From positions 1 through 64,000 of the forward strand of contig BQMJ01000016.1 of the NCBI GenBank assembly GCA_025991245.1: a stretch of 64,000 nt of DNA, in the 5' to 3' direction. Numbering within the stretch: the stretch's first letter is position 1; every line of letters begins with the position of its first letter. Position numbers and translations under genes: made by a program. Source of the DNA: Galdieria partita (taxonomy: Eukaryota; Rhodophyta; Bangiophyceae; Galdieriales; Galdieriaceae). Shown one piece after another: positions 1 to 13,400 of the stretch. Below the pieces are notes generated by a model. That model saw nothing but the letters and a program-made list of their open reading frames with translations, made no database searches and was not told where the DNA came from.

Positions 1-493
1 AATAAACCCTAAATAAACCCTAAATAAACCCTAATAAACCCTAAATAAACCCTAAATAAACCCTAATAAACCCTAATAAACCCTAATAAACCCTAATAAA
101 CCCTAATAAACCCTAAATAAACCCTAAATAAACCCTAATAAACCCTAATAAACCCTAATAAACCCTAATAAACCCTAATAAACCCTAAATAAACCCTAAA
201 TAAACCCTAAATAAACCCTAAATAAACCCTAATAAACCCTAATAAACCCTAATAAACCCTAATAAACCCAAATAAACCCTAATAAACCCTAATAAACCCT
301 AATAAACCCTAATAAACCCTAATAAACCCTAATAAACCCTAATAAACCCTAAATAAACCCTAATAAACCCTAATAAACCCTAATAAACCCTAATAAACCC
401 TAATAAACCCTAATAAACCCTAATAAACCCTAATAAACCCTAATAAACCCTAATAAACCCTAATAAACCCTAATAAACCCTAATAAACCCTAA
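1..493. repeat. Telomere, C-rich strand, mixed 10/11-bp units
   Basis: Uninterrupted tandem array of CCCTAATAAA (10 bp) with scattered CCCTAAATAAA (11 bp) units, so the G-rich strand reads TTTATTAGGG or TTTATTTAGGG running toward base 1. One unit near 266-275 carries an A in the CCCT block. The array begins at the first base of the window and shows the C-rich strand 5' to 3' going inward, the orientation of a left chromosome end. The 11-bp form equals a plant-type CCCTAAA plus TAAA. The mix of lengths suggests a telomerase that slips at the template edge, which is inference. Confidence 0.97.
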
Positions 494-590
494 AACCTAG
501 CAAAACCTAGTAAAACCTAGTAAAACCTAAAAACTAAGAAAACCTAATAGAACCTAGTAAAACCTCAGTAAAACCTCAGTAAACCCTGAA
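494..590. repeat. Degenerate telomere-proximal repeats
   Basis: Array of decayed telomere-like units (AAAACCTAGT, AAAACCTCAGT and similar), joining the clean telomere to the first subtelomeric repeat. Similar degenerate units recur near 1160-1195, 1810-1840, 3028-3080, 3660-3690 and 4300-4330. Confidence 0.85.
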
Positions 591-3028
591 TAAGAAAGAA
601 AAATGCATGCTTTTCTCTGCCAGGCTACACATATTTTAGAATTCACTGCTTTTTTTTCTTGAATGCATCCTATAAGGGAGTCCTTCAATTCTATCACTCG
701 TTCTAGCTGGCTTCTAGTATATTTAATGAGGTCACGTTTTTTATAAAGTTTGTTTTAATGGCCATATGACTTTTGTTATGTGCTTTTTTTTCTTTATGCA
801 TTTCAGTTTCATTGCGGAAACACTTGGAAGCCCAAAGGAAATGTTTACATTTTATCTTTAAGTAATGATCGTCCTTTTTCTAGCCATATTCCTGTTGTGT
901 TGTGTCGATTGAAAATTTTAAGCGGTTTGTTTCAATGAAGATTTTTTTTTTGGTTGATTTTAGCCTTACTACCTCTCTCTTTTATTGACCAAGTTGTAAT
1001 GCAAATTATTAAAGCTTTTATTACATATCTTTTTTCTTTGTTCTTAGTTAAAGCCGTATATGTTGTGTAAAGAATCCTCGAGCTTTCTTATAATGGTTGA
1101 ATGTTGCTTTACTTATCCTGTTTATATTTTTCTATAGTATGATACTTTGGATTAAAACAGTAATAAACCTTAGTAAAACTTAATGGACCCTGATAAGAAG
1201 AGCTCCCATTGCCCTGTATCTAACTATCTGCATCTGAACAAGTATCACGGTCTATGTCATACTGATTTGTTAAAGAAAGAAGCTATTTTTTTTCTATGAA
1301 GTCGTTTACTTTTGCTATAGGTCTAGTAAAATTAGCTAATTTTCAAATGGTTCTTCTTGTTTTGCCAGTGGTAAAATGACATGTGCCTTGTGAGCTATTT
1401 TTTTGTATGTTTGTATTGGTTGTTTATTAAGGGAGAACCTGAAATTTAAGAAAAATTTTAAGATGCCATTTATAATTCAAAGCTTTTTTGAGTTGAACCA
1501 GTTCTCTATTGCTTTGCTGTAATTCGAATTTTCAGGTATTTAGAAATTGTGAGCATTTTTCTTAAATGGCTCCTTTTTGTTGTCATTAGCATTATTACCC
1601 TCGTTCTTCAGTGACCGAGTGGCACGGTAAATTTATGGATTTTTCACATTATGTTTTTTTGCTTTGTCTGGTATTTGTGCCAAAAATGTATTTGGTGTAA
1701 GTTCCTTTTGGTTTCTGATATGGGATGAATTTACCTTGAATCACCCTGTTAATTTCTTCCAGTAGTATTTGAAAGTTTAGTTAAATATGCATATTTAACT
1801 TGAATTTATACCCTAATAAAGCCTAAAAAACCAAAATAAAGAAAAATTCTTATTGCTTTTAGCCAGGACATGCCTAGTCTTTCAATACATTGCGCTCTAG
1901 TTGTCTCAAAGTAGGAGTGCGCAGAGTAAATTGTTTATGTCTAGTTTCTTATTTATGCTTTTTGCCAAAGAATTGTTACGTTTGTTTTATTTTTTATGCT
2001 CGTTGTGCTACTGACCTAGTTTCGTTTCCTGTCAGCTACATTTTGTTTAACCTTTTTTTGGATTGGAAACTAGAGTTACTTGTTACATTCCTCGTTTAGC
2101 TCAGATTTTTTTGGAGTTCACAATTTTCTGCTTCTTTTGCATTATTTTGAGATTTTAAGTCTTTCGTTTAAATGGCACTCTTCTGGTGACGTTAGTCTAA
2201 GGAACGAGCAATGTACGCGAAGAAGTCCTCGTAACAGTTGAGCAATCTGTCACAATTAACATTTTCCTCTCTTTGTTTTTTTGTTGTTTTCGTTATTGGA
2301 TTCAAGGGTTGTCCCTTCTTTTTACTACTTTTCTATAAATGAAAAAAACATTTTTCTTCTGTATTTCATTGTCATATAGCAAATGAACTCCCTTTCATTA
2401 AAAGCATTGTATTTTTTTTCGAGCCGATTCCTGTAACGTGTTAACTTCGTTTCACACGGTCGACAAATATCTACCCCACGAGAACAGGTTCAATGTATTG
2501 ATGATGTAAACAACATGTGGTATATGAAAATTCTTCAATATATCCTCTTCTTTCTATTTCTCTGATCTCTCATTCTATGGTTTGCTCGTAAAATTGGTAT
2601 TTGTATTGTTTCTTTAATAAACTTTGGATACAAGTGTAGCCCTTATAATGCAAAGATTGCCTATTCCCCTTTAATACATTGCATAAATGCCTCTTCAATA
2701 CCTTTTCATAGTGCCATTATGATAGAACTGAAACTAAAATGCTGAAATCTTTTTTTTTAGTGTTGCCATTAATTTTAAAAATTATTGAATTTTTTATGCA
2801 GTAATGCTACAGTAATGTTTCTCGCAAATTTGTCTTTTCATATAGGTTTGTATGGGTATTACTTGGTAACGATAATGATATTTCTTTATTTCCTTTTCTT
2901 GTTAAATTCGTTGATATCTCCAGTGCATATATAATGAAAAACTTTTCGATTTGGATAGTTTTGAAACTTTTGTTTCGATCGTTTTACCAAGACTTTCATA
3001 GTTGAACCTTATGAGAATCGTCTTTATT
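591..3028. repeat. Subtelomeric repeat unit, copy 1 (~2.45 kb)
   Basis: First copy of a long, diverged direct repeat. Landmarks repeat about 2.5 kb downstream: the GAAAAATGCATGCTT block at ~597 and ~3093, the block around 1190 and 3690, GTTTGTATGGGTATTACTTG at ~2847 and ~5350, and the shared end near 3000 and 5500. Inside the unit, sub-units of ~0.6 kb are visible: the stretches just before the telomere-like patches at ~1165 and ~1810 resemble each other. It is T-rich on the + strand and has no credible coding sequence. Confidence 0.8.
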
Positions 3029-5530
3029 AAACCCTAATAGTAAACTATAAGTAGACCGTATAGTAAACATCAGTAAAATCTCAATAAGAAAGAAAAATGC
3101 ATGCTTCCTTCGGCCAGGCTACACACATTTTGCAATTCAATTGTTTCTTTTTTCATGTATGCATTCCAGGATCCGCTTTATTCAATAATGCTTTTTACCG
3201 TTGCTTCTAATGTAATCAGTTTTGTCGCAAATTTTTAATGAGTATTTTAAAGATGGCGTTGTGACTTCTTTTATTTGTTTTTTTCGGTTATGTTTGTATG
3301 TCAATCGTATTGCGTGAATACTGGAAATGTAAAGAGAATGTTTACATTTTACCTGTAATCAATGGTCGCCCTTTTTTGTTTAGGCATTTTTCTGTTGGTT
3401 TGTGTTGATTGAAAATTTTAAGCGGTTTGCTCAAATGGAAACTTTTTTGTAGTAATTGTTATTTTTGACATTGTCGTCTTCCATTGACCAAGTTGTAAAG
3501 CAATTTTTAAAGCTTTTATTACATATCAGTTTTCTTTGTTCTTCGTTGAAGCCTTATATGTTGTGCAAAGGATATTCGTGCTTTCTTATAATGGATGAAT
3601 GTTCCTTTTTTTATCCTGTTAATATTTTTCTATAGTTTGTGACTTTGGATAAAAACGGCAATAAACCTCAATAAAACTTGATAAACCCTGATAAAAAAGC
3701 TCCCATTGCCCTGTACCAAAACATCCGCATTTGAAAATTTATTATGTTCTCGGTCATCATAATGCATTAGTGAATGAAAGTGAATTATTTCTACCCAGAC
3801 CTTTACTTTTGCTTTTAGTCTGGTGAAAGTAATTAATTCTCAAAACTGTGCTTCTTGTTTTGCCAGCGATCAAATGATTTGCCTTGAGATACTTTTGCGC
3901 ATTTTTGTATTTGTTGTTGATTACGGGAAAACCTGGAAGTTTAGGGAACACTTTAAGATGCTATTTTTTTAAGGCCTTTTTGTGTTTAGGAAATTTTCTA
4001 TATCGCTTTGCAGTAATTCGAAGTTGTGAGCTGTTTAGAAATTGTGAGCATTTTTCTTAAATGGTTACTTTCTTGTTATTAGCGTCATGGCCTTCGTTTT
4101 TGATTTACCGAGTGGCACAGTAAATTAATGGACTTTTTGCATTATGATATTTTGCTTTGTGTAGCATTTGTGCCGAATCTATTTGGTGTAAGATCCTTTT
4201 GGTTTCTGATATTGGATGAATTTACCTTGATTGACCCTGTTAATACCTTCCTATAGTATTTAAACTTTTAGGTAAATATGCATAATTAAGTTGAAATTAT
4301 ACCCTAATGAAACCTAATAAAATTGAAATAAGAAAAAAACGTTTATTGCTTTCAACCAGGACATACATAGTTTTCCAATTCATTGCGCTCTAGTAGTCTC
4401 AAAGTTGGAGTGTACAGAGTAAATTGTTTATGTCTGTTCTCTTATTTTCCTTTTTTGCAAAAGAATAGTGACGTATTGTTTTATTTTTTATGCTTGTTGT
4501 GCTACTGACCAAGTTTGGTTTCCTGTCAGCTACATTTTGTTTGAGTTTTTTTTTTGGATTGGAAACTTGAGTTAGTTTTTAGATTCCTTCTTTAGTTCAA
4601 ATTTTTTTGGATTTGCCAATTTTCTGCGTCCTTTGTTTTATTTGAGGTTTTTGGTGGTTCGTTTAAATGATACCCTTCTGGTGACGTTAGTCTAAGGAGC
4701 GAGCAATAAACGCGGACAAGTCGTCACAACAGTAGAGCAATCTGTCACTATTAATATTTTCCTCTCTTTTTTCCTGTTTTCATTGTGGTCTTCTAGGATT
4801 ATCCCTTCTTTTCGTTTTTCTATAAATGAGAAGAAAAAGATTTTTTCTTCTGTATTTCTATGTGATATATTTTATGAATTCTTTAGCACCAAAGGTATAG
4901 TACCTTTTTCTCTGTGAGCAGTTTGCTGTACCTTTTTTAATTTTTTGTTTTACTTGGTCGACAAATATCTGTCGAACAATAACAGGTTCAAGGTACTGAT
5001 GATGTAAGGAAAAAGTGATACATGAAAATTCTTCAATAGATTCTCAAGTTTCTATTTCTGTAAATGCTTATTCTTTGGTTTCCTTGTAAAATTGGCAATT
5101 GTATTGTTCCTTTAATTAACCCTAGAAACAAGTGTAGGCCTAATAATGAAAAAGTTGCCTATTCACCTTTGATGTATAGCATAAATTCCTCTTCAATACC
5201 CTTTCATAATGCCAATACAGTAGAAATGAAACTGAAATGCTGAAATCTTTTTGTTTTTTTTACTGTTGTCACAAGTTTTCAAAATTTTTGAAATTTTTAT
5301 GCATTCATGACACAGTGATGTTTTTTTGCAAATTTCTCTTTTCGTATAGGTTTGTATGGGTATTACTTGGTAACGATAATGATATTTCTTTATTGATGCT
5401 TCTTATTAAGATCGTTGCTATCTTCAGTGCATACATAATGATAAGGTTTCAATTTGGATAGTTTCGAAACTTTTATTTTGCCAGAACCTCTATGATTGAA
5501 CCTTACCTTATGAGAATCGTCTTTAGAAAT
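3029..5530. repeat. Subtelomeric repeat unit, copy 2 (~2.5 kb)
   Basis: Second copy of the unit at 591-3028, in the same orientation and diverged by scattered substitutions and small indels. It opens with a decayed telomere-like patch and ends in the same TTGAACCTTA...GAGAATCGTC block. The copies have drifted well apart, so the duplication is not very recent. The short open frames inside are T-rich by-products without family features. Confidence 0.8.
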
Positions 5531-8500
5531 CTGTCTTATATAGCAAAATTTGAAGTATTGTTATTTGGTCACTTTATTGTGTTCTACGTTGCAGTGATCT
5601 TGAAAATTTAACCATTTGGTAACTTAGTTTTTGCTTTCTGAGAATCGAGTGATACTGCTTGTTTCATTCTTTGAATAGACCATTCTACAACGTAAAATAT
5701 AGGAAAGGTATATACATCAATCCAAACGGAAGAAAGCAATGCTTATGCTCTTCTTGGTTCTAAGAATAGAACTTTGTCTTGTGTAGAAACTTTTTGAGTT
5801 TTCTTTTATTTGTTCTTGACAATGTCAAACTCAGAATCAATTGGTTGTCTTTTCATTGTGAATTACTATGCCCTAGATTTTTGCTCAATTATCGTTTTCT
5901 GAGAATGATTGAATTAGGAGATTCGATCGTAGTATAGACTCTTTTTGCATATTTTGAAAGTTAACTTTTTTGCTCTTTTCTCTTCTAGTACTAGTGTCTT
6001 TTTCCCTTTCGTGTTTTCTTTTTGTAGCCCTTGAATGTGTAATGAAGTTTTCCAAGGTTTTATTTTACCTATGTACTAAACTGTTTGAGATAAGAATATA
6101 TTGATTTTTTCTATAGGCGGATTTGTTCTACTCTTTTTTTAACTAAATTTTGCATTATCACCTACTGTTTACCCCTGCGAACAACTAGAAATATTGATGC
6201 AATAAAGCGCAAATAATGTATCGAAATTTTTCAATTTTTCACTTGGGCCAACCTCCCTAAATTCTTTCTTCTTTTTTATGGACTCTATCTCAGGTGATAT
6301 TTTTATCGCTCTTCCAATGAACCGTAGTAATTTTGGTAAAACAGTTAAATTTTTTTATTTGAAATGACACGACTTTTCATTCCTTTTTCTAGAGCGCATG
6401 TGTTTTTCTCAATTCACTGGGTCGTCGTAAAACAATGTAATAGAGTATAAAAATAAGCGGTTTGGATTCGGTTACATTCCTGTGAAATTGTGTCAACATT
6501 TTTGAAGATTTTTGTGATTTTGCTAATTTATCTCGAGTGACAAAGTAATTCTTCCTTTGAAGTCTTTTGGAATCACTTCCACAGTTGTATTGGTGTTGCA
6601 TGTTATCGATATCCAATTGTTCCATTTCTTTCATTTTCATTCAATTTTTTAATTTTTGGGAGCTGAGCAATTTGGTTGTGCATCTGATATATTGCGAAAT
6701 CTAAATCTGGTAATTTTTATAGCTACCGTATTGCATGAGTTTTTTCACCAAAGTCATTTTTTGATATTGAAAAGCGACAGTTATTCGAAGAGTAGAATTT
6801 TGTATATGTTGGCTTTTACTATGTGGTATCTTTTATCAGACACCTTTTTTTGTAAAAATTTTTTTTTGCTTTCTTATGGTAACTGGGTTCATTCTGTCCT
6901 ATTTAATGTTGATCGGCATTATATTATACTCGAATTGTATTGTTGATATATATATATATATATATATATATAATGAAGACAAAGTAAGCCACGTTTTTGC
7001 CATAAAAAAAATCAAATGAATTGAACCGTTAGCATTCTAGCCGCAAAAGTTCATTGTGGGTCTATAGCAACTTGGATATTATGTACTTTATGTCAGTTTG
7101 ACTATGCTTCGAATTACAGCTTGTAGAGAGACATACTTCTCAAGAGCACTTTTCCTCTATGAGTTTGTTGTATTTTCGTTCTTGTTCTTTGAAATCATCC
7201 TGTTGTTTTTGTTTTTCTAATTAAATATATAAAATTTCCTTTGAGCATCTCAATTTGACAGGAGTATTGAATTGGTTCCGACCGAGAATATGGTAAGTTT
7301 ATCTATGAACATGCATTTTGGACACTTCTTCTTATTATCTTTTGCATTGTCACTAATGTCCACCCATGAGAACAATTAGAGATACTTATTCAATAAAGAC
7401 AAGTAGTCTATGAGAATTCTTCAACTTTCTAGAGATTCTATTTCTCTTACTGTCTTTCTTTTCTCTATGGGTTATTTTCAAAATCGCTATCTGTATCGTT
7501 CATTTATTAGTCTATATGTGTAGGAAAGAAAGAAACGTTACAACGCTCTAACAAAAAAAGAATTGTCTAATATCCTCTGACATACGTCATGCGCTTTCCT
7601 TCAATGAATTATGTTCTCGTGAAACCAACGTTATAAAGCAAAGAATTATTTAATGATTCACATATTTTGACTTGCCTTGTTGCTTTCATATTTGGTAGTT
7701 TTGAAGTTTCGTTTTGTTTGTTGATCCATTCGTGGCAATTCATCGTCGCCTATGAAATCTTCATCCCCTAGCATACTCGTGCACTTGTACCGCTTTTGAC
7801 TTTCATGAATTTTCTCTAGTACTTGTTTTCGGGAAACGTTTTCATTTGTTTGGAGCTAACATAATTCACTATGTATTTGAAATGTTGCTAAACTAAATTG
7901 GCTCCGTTTCTTGCATCTCCCGTAACAGAGCCCTTTTCGATTCACTGACAGTGGTTTGAAAAGTACAAACTTGTTTTGCCTTATGGTTTCTTTATGCTGT
8001 CTTATCTTTTACTTAGCAATTTGGCAAAACAGCTTTTACTTTCTTGGGATCATTGTATACTCCTTATTTTATTCTGTGAGTATCTCGTATACTATAATGC
8101 TGCTTTGTTGATGGTATACATATTGACCCAAAAGTAATCCAAACCATAAATATGCCATAAAAAAAGCCTTCAACTGAACGAAACAGTTAACAATGACGAC
8201 GTAAATGTTCCATCATGTCTACTGTTCTTCCTCTTTCTTCTTGCTTTATATCTACCTGGTCTATACTTTGCGCTATAACTATTAGAAAATTATATCACTG
8301 AGTGGCATTTTTCATTATTGGTCATATTGTACTCTCACTCTTTTTCTCTACAATCAATTTCTCCTTCCTTGCTCTCTTAGCTTTTAATACTTTTTTAGTC
8401 TTTTACTATGCATTGCATAACATTTTGGCTTCTTTCTAGCTCTTTTCTCTAGAATTTTCTATTTGGAACTCTTTGTTTGGGAACACCTCCAATCGAAATT

Positions 8501-10450
8501 CAATTTCTTCCATGATTTCCATAAGAACTTTCAATGCGTTTTGCTTTTCATACTTATCTAGCGTCCAAATCGATACTTGGTCAATCGAAATCAAAAGAAT
8601 GTGTTGTACAGAGGCACAAATTCATTTCTATGCTTTAATAGGAAGCAAGAGCAAGATTGAGACTAGATGTCTATGTTAGTGACACAACTTGAAATACTGT
8701 GACACTTGCGAAGTTGCAGGAGAAGCTCTACTTGTAAATATTCTAGTGTACTTGCAAACTGGCTCAAAAATTTCCAACTATGTCATGTATGCAAAAATGC
8801 ACCATAGAGATTTTCAATCAATCGTTGGTCTTTCCTCAACTTTTCCAGAGGACAATGGAGTATTAAAGAAAAGCTTGGTAAGTTCGAATCGTTTACTCCT
8901 TCATTTCTGTTGATTTCGACCCACCACTAGTCATTTTTATATTTACAAATAAATAGCACTCGAGCCATTTTTAGACAGTTGGAGCTTACTCTTGGCTAAT
9001 CGTGAAAAAGTTCATATGAAACAAGAAAACACAAATTAGTATATACAAACCAATTTCTACAACTTTTTTTCCACAAATATCTGCTTTAAAAAAATTTCGA
9101 AAAGTTTTTGAATTTTGTCGAGAATTGGCTACGTAGAACAAAACATAGCCCATGACAGCCAAAAGGCAATAGAGGAAAGTGAGGGGAAATGAATCAATGA
9201 ACCCTCATGTGAACTCAAATAGCTTCTTACTGGATTTCCCAACGACCCAACTTGGAATCTAATTCAGCCTAGTAAAATCTACAATGCAACAAGTTTTTCA
9301 TTTGCAACACAATCTACTAAGGTTCTATATATTATTTGCTAATATAGTTTTCACAGATATCACTTTCTAATTTAGTGTCTTGTAAAGAATAGAGGTTTCT
9401 TTGTAAAATTGCATTTCTTCTTGTTGAGTGTGTATGGTTTTTGAATATGTAGTTTTTTCCAGGTACTGCTTTAGGTGTTTTTTATGTTAATCTTTTTCCT
9501 CTTTCACATAACAGTGTAATAGGAAATGATTTCAGCATCGTGTATCATAGACAAATTTATAGTTTTAGTGTATTTTATTCTGAACTTTTTGTATGGTCCG
9601 TTTTTGTATGATTTCCTAGTTGTTTAATTCGCCACTGGGTTACATAAAATTTCGTAAACTTTTTCTTTACCTAGACTTCCTGTAATTTAGAAATTTGATT
9701 GTGTTTGTCCTTGTTTTGGCTGAGTAGTTTGTTTTGAGCTTATATTGTTGTTGCCAGAAATTTTTGGTTTTCTTTTTCTCTTTTCAATTGAATATTCTAT
9801 GTGAAACTCTCACAAGTACGTGGTGTCTTCAATAAGTTTCTGTGATAAATAAAGCTTCTCATGTCAATTGTATTGCATCTCTACTTATCGTTTTGATTTA
9901 TATTGGGTTGTTTGAAACTTTTCTTTTAACTCTGGTCTTAGAAGAATTTTTGTATAGTTGTTCTTCATAATAAAGTTTTTCTTATGAAGCGATACGAGAA
10001 CTTTCTTTTTTTGGCGTTGGGTAATAGCTCTACTGCATTGGCCCCAGCTCTGTCCAATTATGAATAATTCTGATTGGCTGATTGGTAAAACTTGAATGGT
10101 CAATTCTAGTCTTTGCCTTTTTTTTAAGAATTTGTGTTGATTCTTTGAAGTCTCTCTGTTTACACCTTGGTGACTCAAAGTGGCTAAACGTTGAGTTTCT
10201 CGCCTCTCCTGAGTTGGGTTAAAGCATATGCAAATTGCCAAGATTCGATTTCTTCGATGTTATCAATTGTATTTTCCTTCTATAATGGTTCTTTTTGGTA
10301 CTGTGTATTGCAGTTGGTGTTTGTCTTTCTTTCTTGGCTAAAAGTCTTTCTCGTTTGTATATAAATGACAAGGTAGTTTGTCTATAAATGAAATTACGGT
10401 CGTGTACATTTTTTATTATCAATTGAATAGAACAATTCCTTGCCTTTCAG
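5531..10450. other. T-rich non-coding subtelomere with diverged repeats
   Basis: No gene is supported here. The + strand stays rich in T. Several blocks are distant copies of earlier sequence: the segment at ~6160-6260 resembles ~7340-7440 and both resemble ~2470-2560 and ~4975-5060; a block with TGCCATAAAAAAA near 7000 recurs near 8155; the block at ~5895-6020 recurs at ~14405-14525. Two weak frames at 8473-8913 sit in a patch with less skewed composition, but they match nothing recognised. Confidence 0.6.
6946..6972. repeat. (AT)n microsatellite
   Basis: Pure alternating AT run of 27 bases within the T-rich subtelomere. Confidence 0.95.
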
Positions 10451-13400
10451 ACATTTTCATCATTATGACAATCCAAATGTTGGCGAGAGTTCTTCTTGTA
10501 TAATTAACTAGTCACGAAATTAAGCGTGTATTCATTCACGGACACTAGACTTCTACGAAAATAGAATTTTGGCAACCGTACGCACCAGTATGAAGATCGA
10601 TCGTTCAAGTAAACAAGGCATCAAGAATAAAATATTCATGTCTTGCTCAATTTTCCTTTGTAACGTAGGAAGATCCTGGAATATCTTGCGCATATATAGG
10701 AATGTTGCTCAATCGAGTAATTTAATATGCTGAAAGAATCGCTGTGTCTAAAATGAGCGATGTATTTATAAATTCGTGGATAGTTGTCAATTGGTATACT
10801 TTGTGCTTGTCAGCCTTTTTATAGAATTGTACGTTGCATAGCTGGTTGTGATTTCCCAATAGAAAGACAGAGCTATTTATGTGCCAAAAGTAATACTCTT
10901 CAAACAATATCATTTCCAAAACTGTGTCTCACAAACTGTCAACTGCTAAGTATTTATAGACTTGAGCACAAAAGACTACGGTAGCTATTCCAAACATACA
11001 CTATGCCGATGAGTTGCGAAGCCTCTCTTTTGTGAAAGTTTTTCCCATCAGACACTCTTTTTCTTCCAAGTCTTGTTTCGAATTTGCATCCTTCAAGTGA
11101 CCTCGTCAAGTAAGATTAGCAAACAACGACGTAAAGATGCTTCAAAGTCGGTGGACAAACTCTGTTCACGTCCGTTTTCGAAACAGCAACTCAAAGTTGA
11201 ACTGCACAGTTCAGTTGCCACGAGACAATCTCCCCTCTCCACTTGGACAATAGATTCTCAATAGACAAAAACTGGCAATGACAAGAATCGTTTTTGTGAA
11301 GAACCAAAGAGAATCAACTCAGAATATACTCCGACTGTTACAAAAGATCTTGGTAATTGTTCCACAAGAGAAAGTCCTCATCTATTGTTCACAGGACAAC
11401 AGTTCAATTCAACTTCAAAAACCAGGTTACATTACAAGACTGTATCACCGCAAGGGTTCAACCTCAAAAACTATTTGGAGCCTTTGTGCCCACTGGTTCC
11501 CCACTACTCCGCAGGGTCACTGTCTTCAAACAGACCAAAAACAAATGATCAGCAAATTCTCGAACAGAACCTACGTTGCACTCGACAAGAACTTGGAAGC
11601 GACTTTGAGGTTCAAGCCAAGTTGTTGACAGGAAACGAACAAACCAAACCGGGACTTGGTTGGTGTTTCAAAAAGTGCAAAGTCATAAAACTTCAAATTT
11701 TTTTCGTACTAAAAAGTTCTCCTCTAAATTCAACTACTTATATTTTCATAAAAAGGAACAATTCTATCCACTTCAAAACAGATGGTAACAAAGCAACTAC
11801 AGCCAAAGTTGTGTTAGCTAAGCAAAACAATCACAATGAGAGATTGGGCAAAGTGACGTTGAAGAGCTCTTCGAGTACCGTCAAAAGTGCACACGCCATA
11901 TAGTTTCATATGTACCTAGTGAAAACTTTCCAAGGGAACCTTCACTCAAAGGTTTACCTAGAATACTATTGATTCTCTAATGTTGCATTATTTGAAGAGA
12001 ACCGTTGTGTTAGAATGATCGTTGACATACCCCTGAGAGTAAAGCCCGCCATTGTATATTGAGATAAACTCACCTTTGTTATTTACCTTGAAGATTTACT
12101 GGCTTCAAGTTGATTTGGAGAACATTGAGCTCTATTTGATAGGAATCATTTCAAGAAAGTATAATCTGCCACTTTCAACAAGAAGAGCGTGTTTCCCATA
12201 ACTTGGAACGATTTAGTGTGTAGTCGCCAAGTTGTCATAGAGAAATTTCGGCAAGTAGAGTGAACACTTGTGCTGATCAATGTCTAGCTGAACTGTTTGC
12301 AACTTGGAGGACTGTGAATTTTGTGTTACCAGTAACAAGGACCTTTTAGACTTTTGCAGATTTGAGTTTATACAATCTGGTCGAGTGTTTCAATTATCAA
12401 CAAAACGTGATTCAAGTAAACATTGGAAGTGACACATGTATATAATTTGTATTTTGCCTACCAGTCAAGTTTCTCAATCAGCTTGAATATATAGACCAAG
12501 TGTCGCATATTCTATTTTGTATAATTGTATTGCGAAAATAAAGAATCCATTGTTGACTCTTTCTATTTTGTGAGTTCTACATATGAAAACTGTCCATAAT
12601 AGCATAGCGTCATGACTCATATAATAAGTGTCATTGCAAGAACCTTGCCTTGTTTGTCCCTTCACAACAACAGTCAAAAACAAAGACCCTCGAGCCACTT
12701 CCTCCTATGCATCTAAAACACCGCAAAGTTTCAAACAGTCTATGTTTCACAAAATTCAACAATAAAGCACGGAAAATTCTGCAAACACTAGAGCACTCCA
12801 AAATTGGAGAAAGATAACCAGATTGTCAAGGTAGCTTCCCAAGACAAAGAATTGCCTACACTAGTAAACCCAACAGAGAAAAGCAAAAAGGGAAGAAAGA
12901 AGCAACTCAGTCATAAACGCTTCAACTATACCCAGAATACTTCAACACGTTATGAAGCTAGTACCTGGACTCACTCTCGATTCTGGTTCCCTCAGAGTTT
13001 CTCTGATAAAAACCACAGAAGAATCTACAATAGTTATATCAGAAACCCACTCTCATGAAAACTTTCAAAGTTGACTATTATCCACATTTATTCTAAAACG
13101 CAACGACAAAACTCAAAGTTGGAAAAACATATCAACTGGTCAAGCACTCAAACAGTCATAAAGCTTTGTCTAATTCCCAGTCGACTAGCTCATATATCGC
13201 AACTTTGGTGACTCTTCAAGTCTGTCAACAGAAGGTTGAAAGCTGCCATCATCACTTCGTCTATTCCAATCAAAGCAAACCGCTCATGTCTCCTCTTTAG
13301 TTGGATAAGAGACTTTAAATGGTCATAAACTCACAAATAAAGGAACTGGTTGTTTGAAGAATACAAGAATCAACTCAGAATGTACTTCGAGTGCTACAAA

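Noticed and set aside
1890-7000. Several short open frames on both strands in the T-rich subtelomere
   Set aside because: They are rich in Phe, Leu, Cys and Tyr because the DNA is T-rich, they do not persist between the two repeat copies, and none has a family motif.
8473-8913. Two consecutive + strand frames in a less skewed patch, with a GTAAGT after the second
   Set aside because: Could be exons of an unknown gene, but there is no recognisable motif, no clear start and no partner exon.
11073-11903. Overlapping + strand frames of up to 172 residues
   Set aside because: They lie in a dispersed repeat module; the related modules at 13.3 and 15.5 kb do not keep any of these frames.
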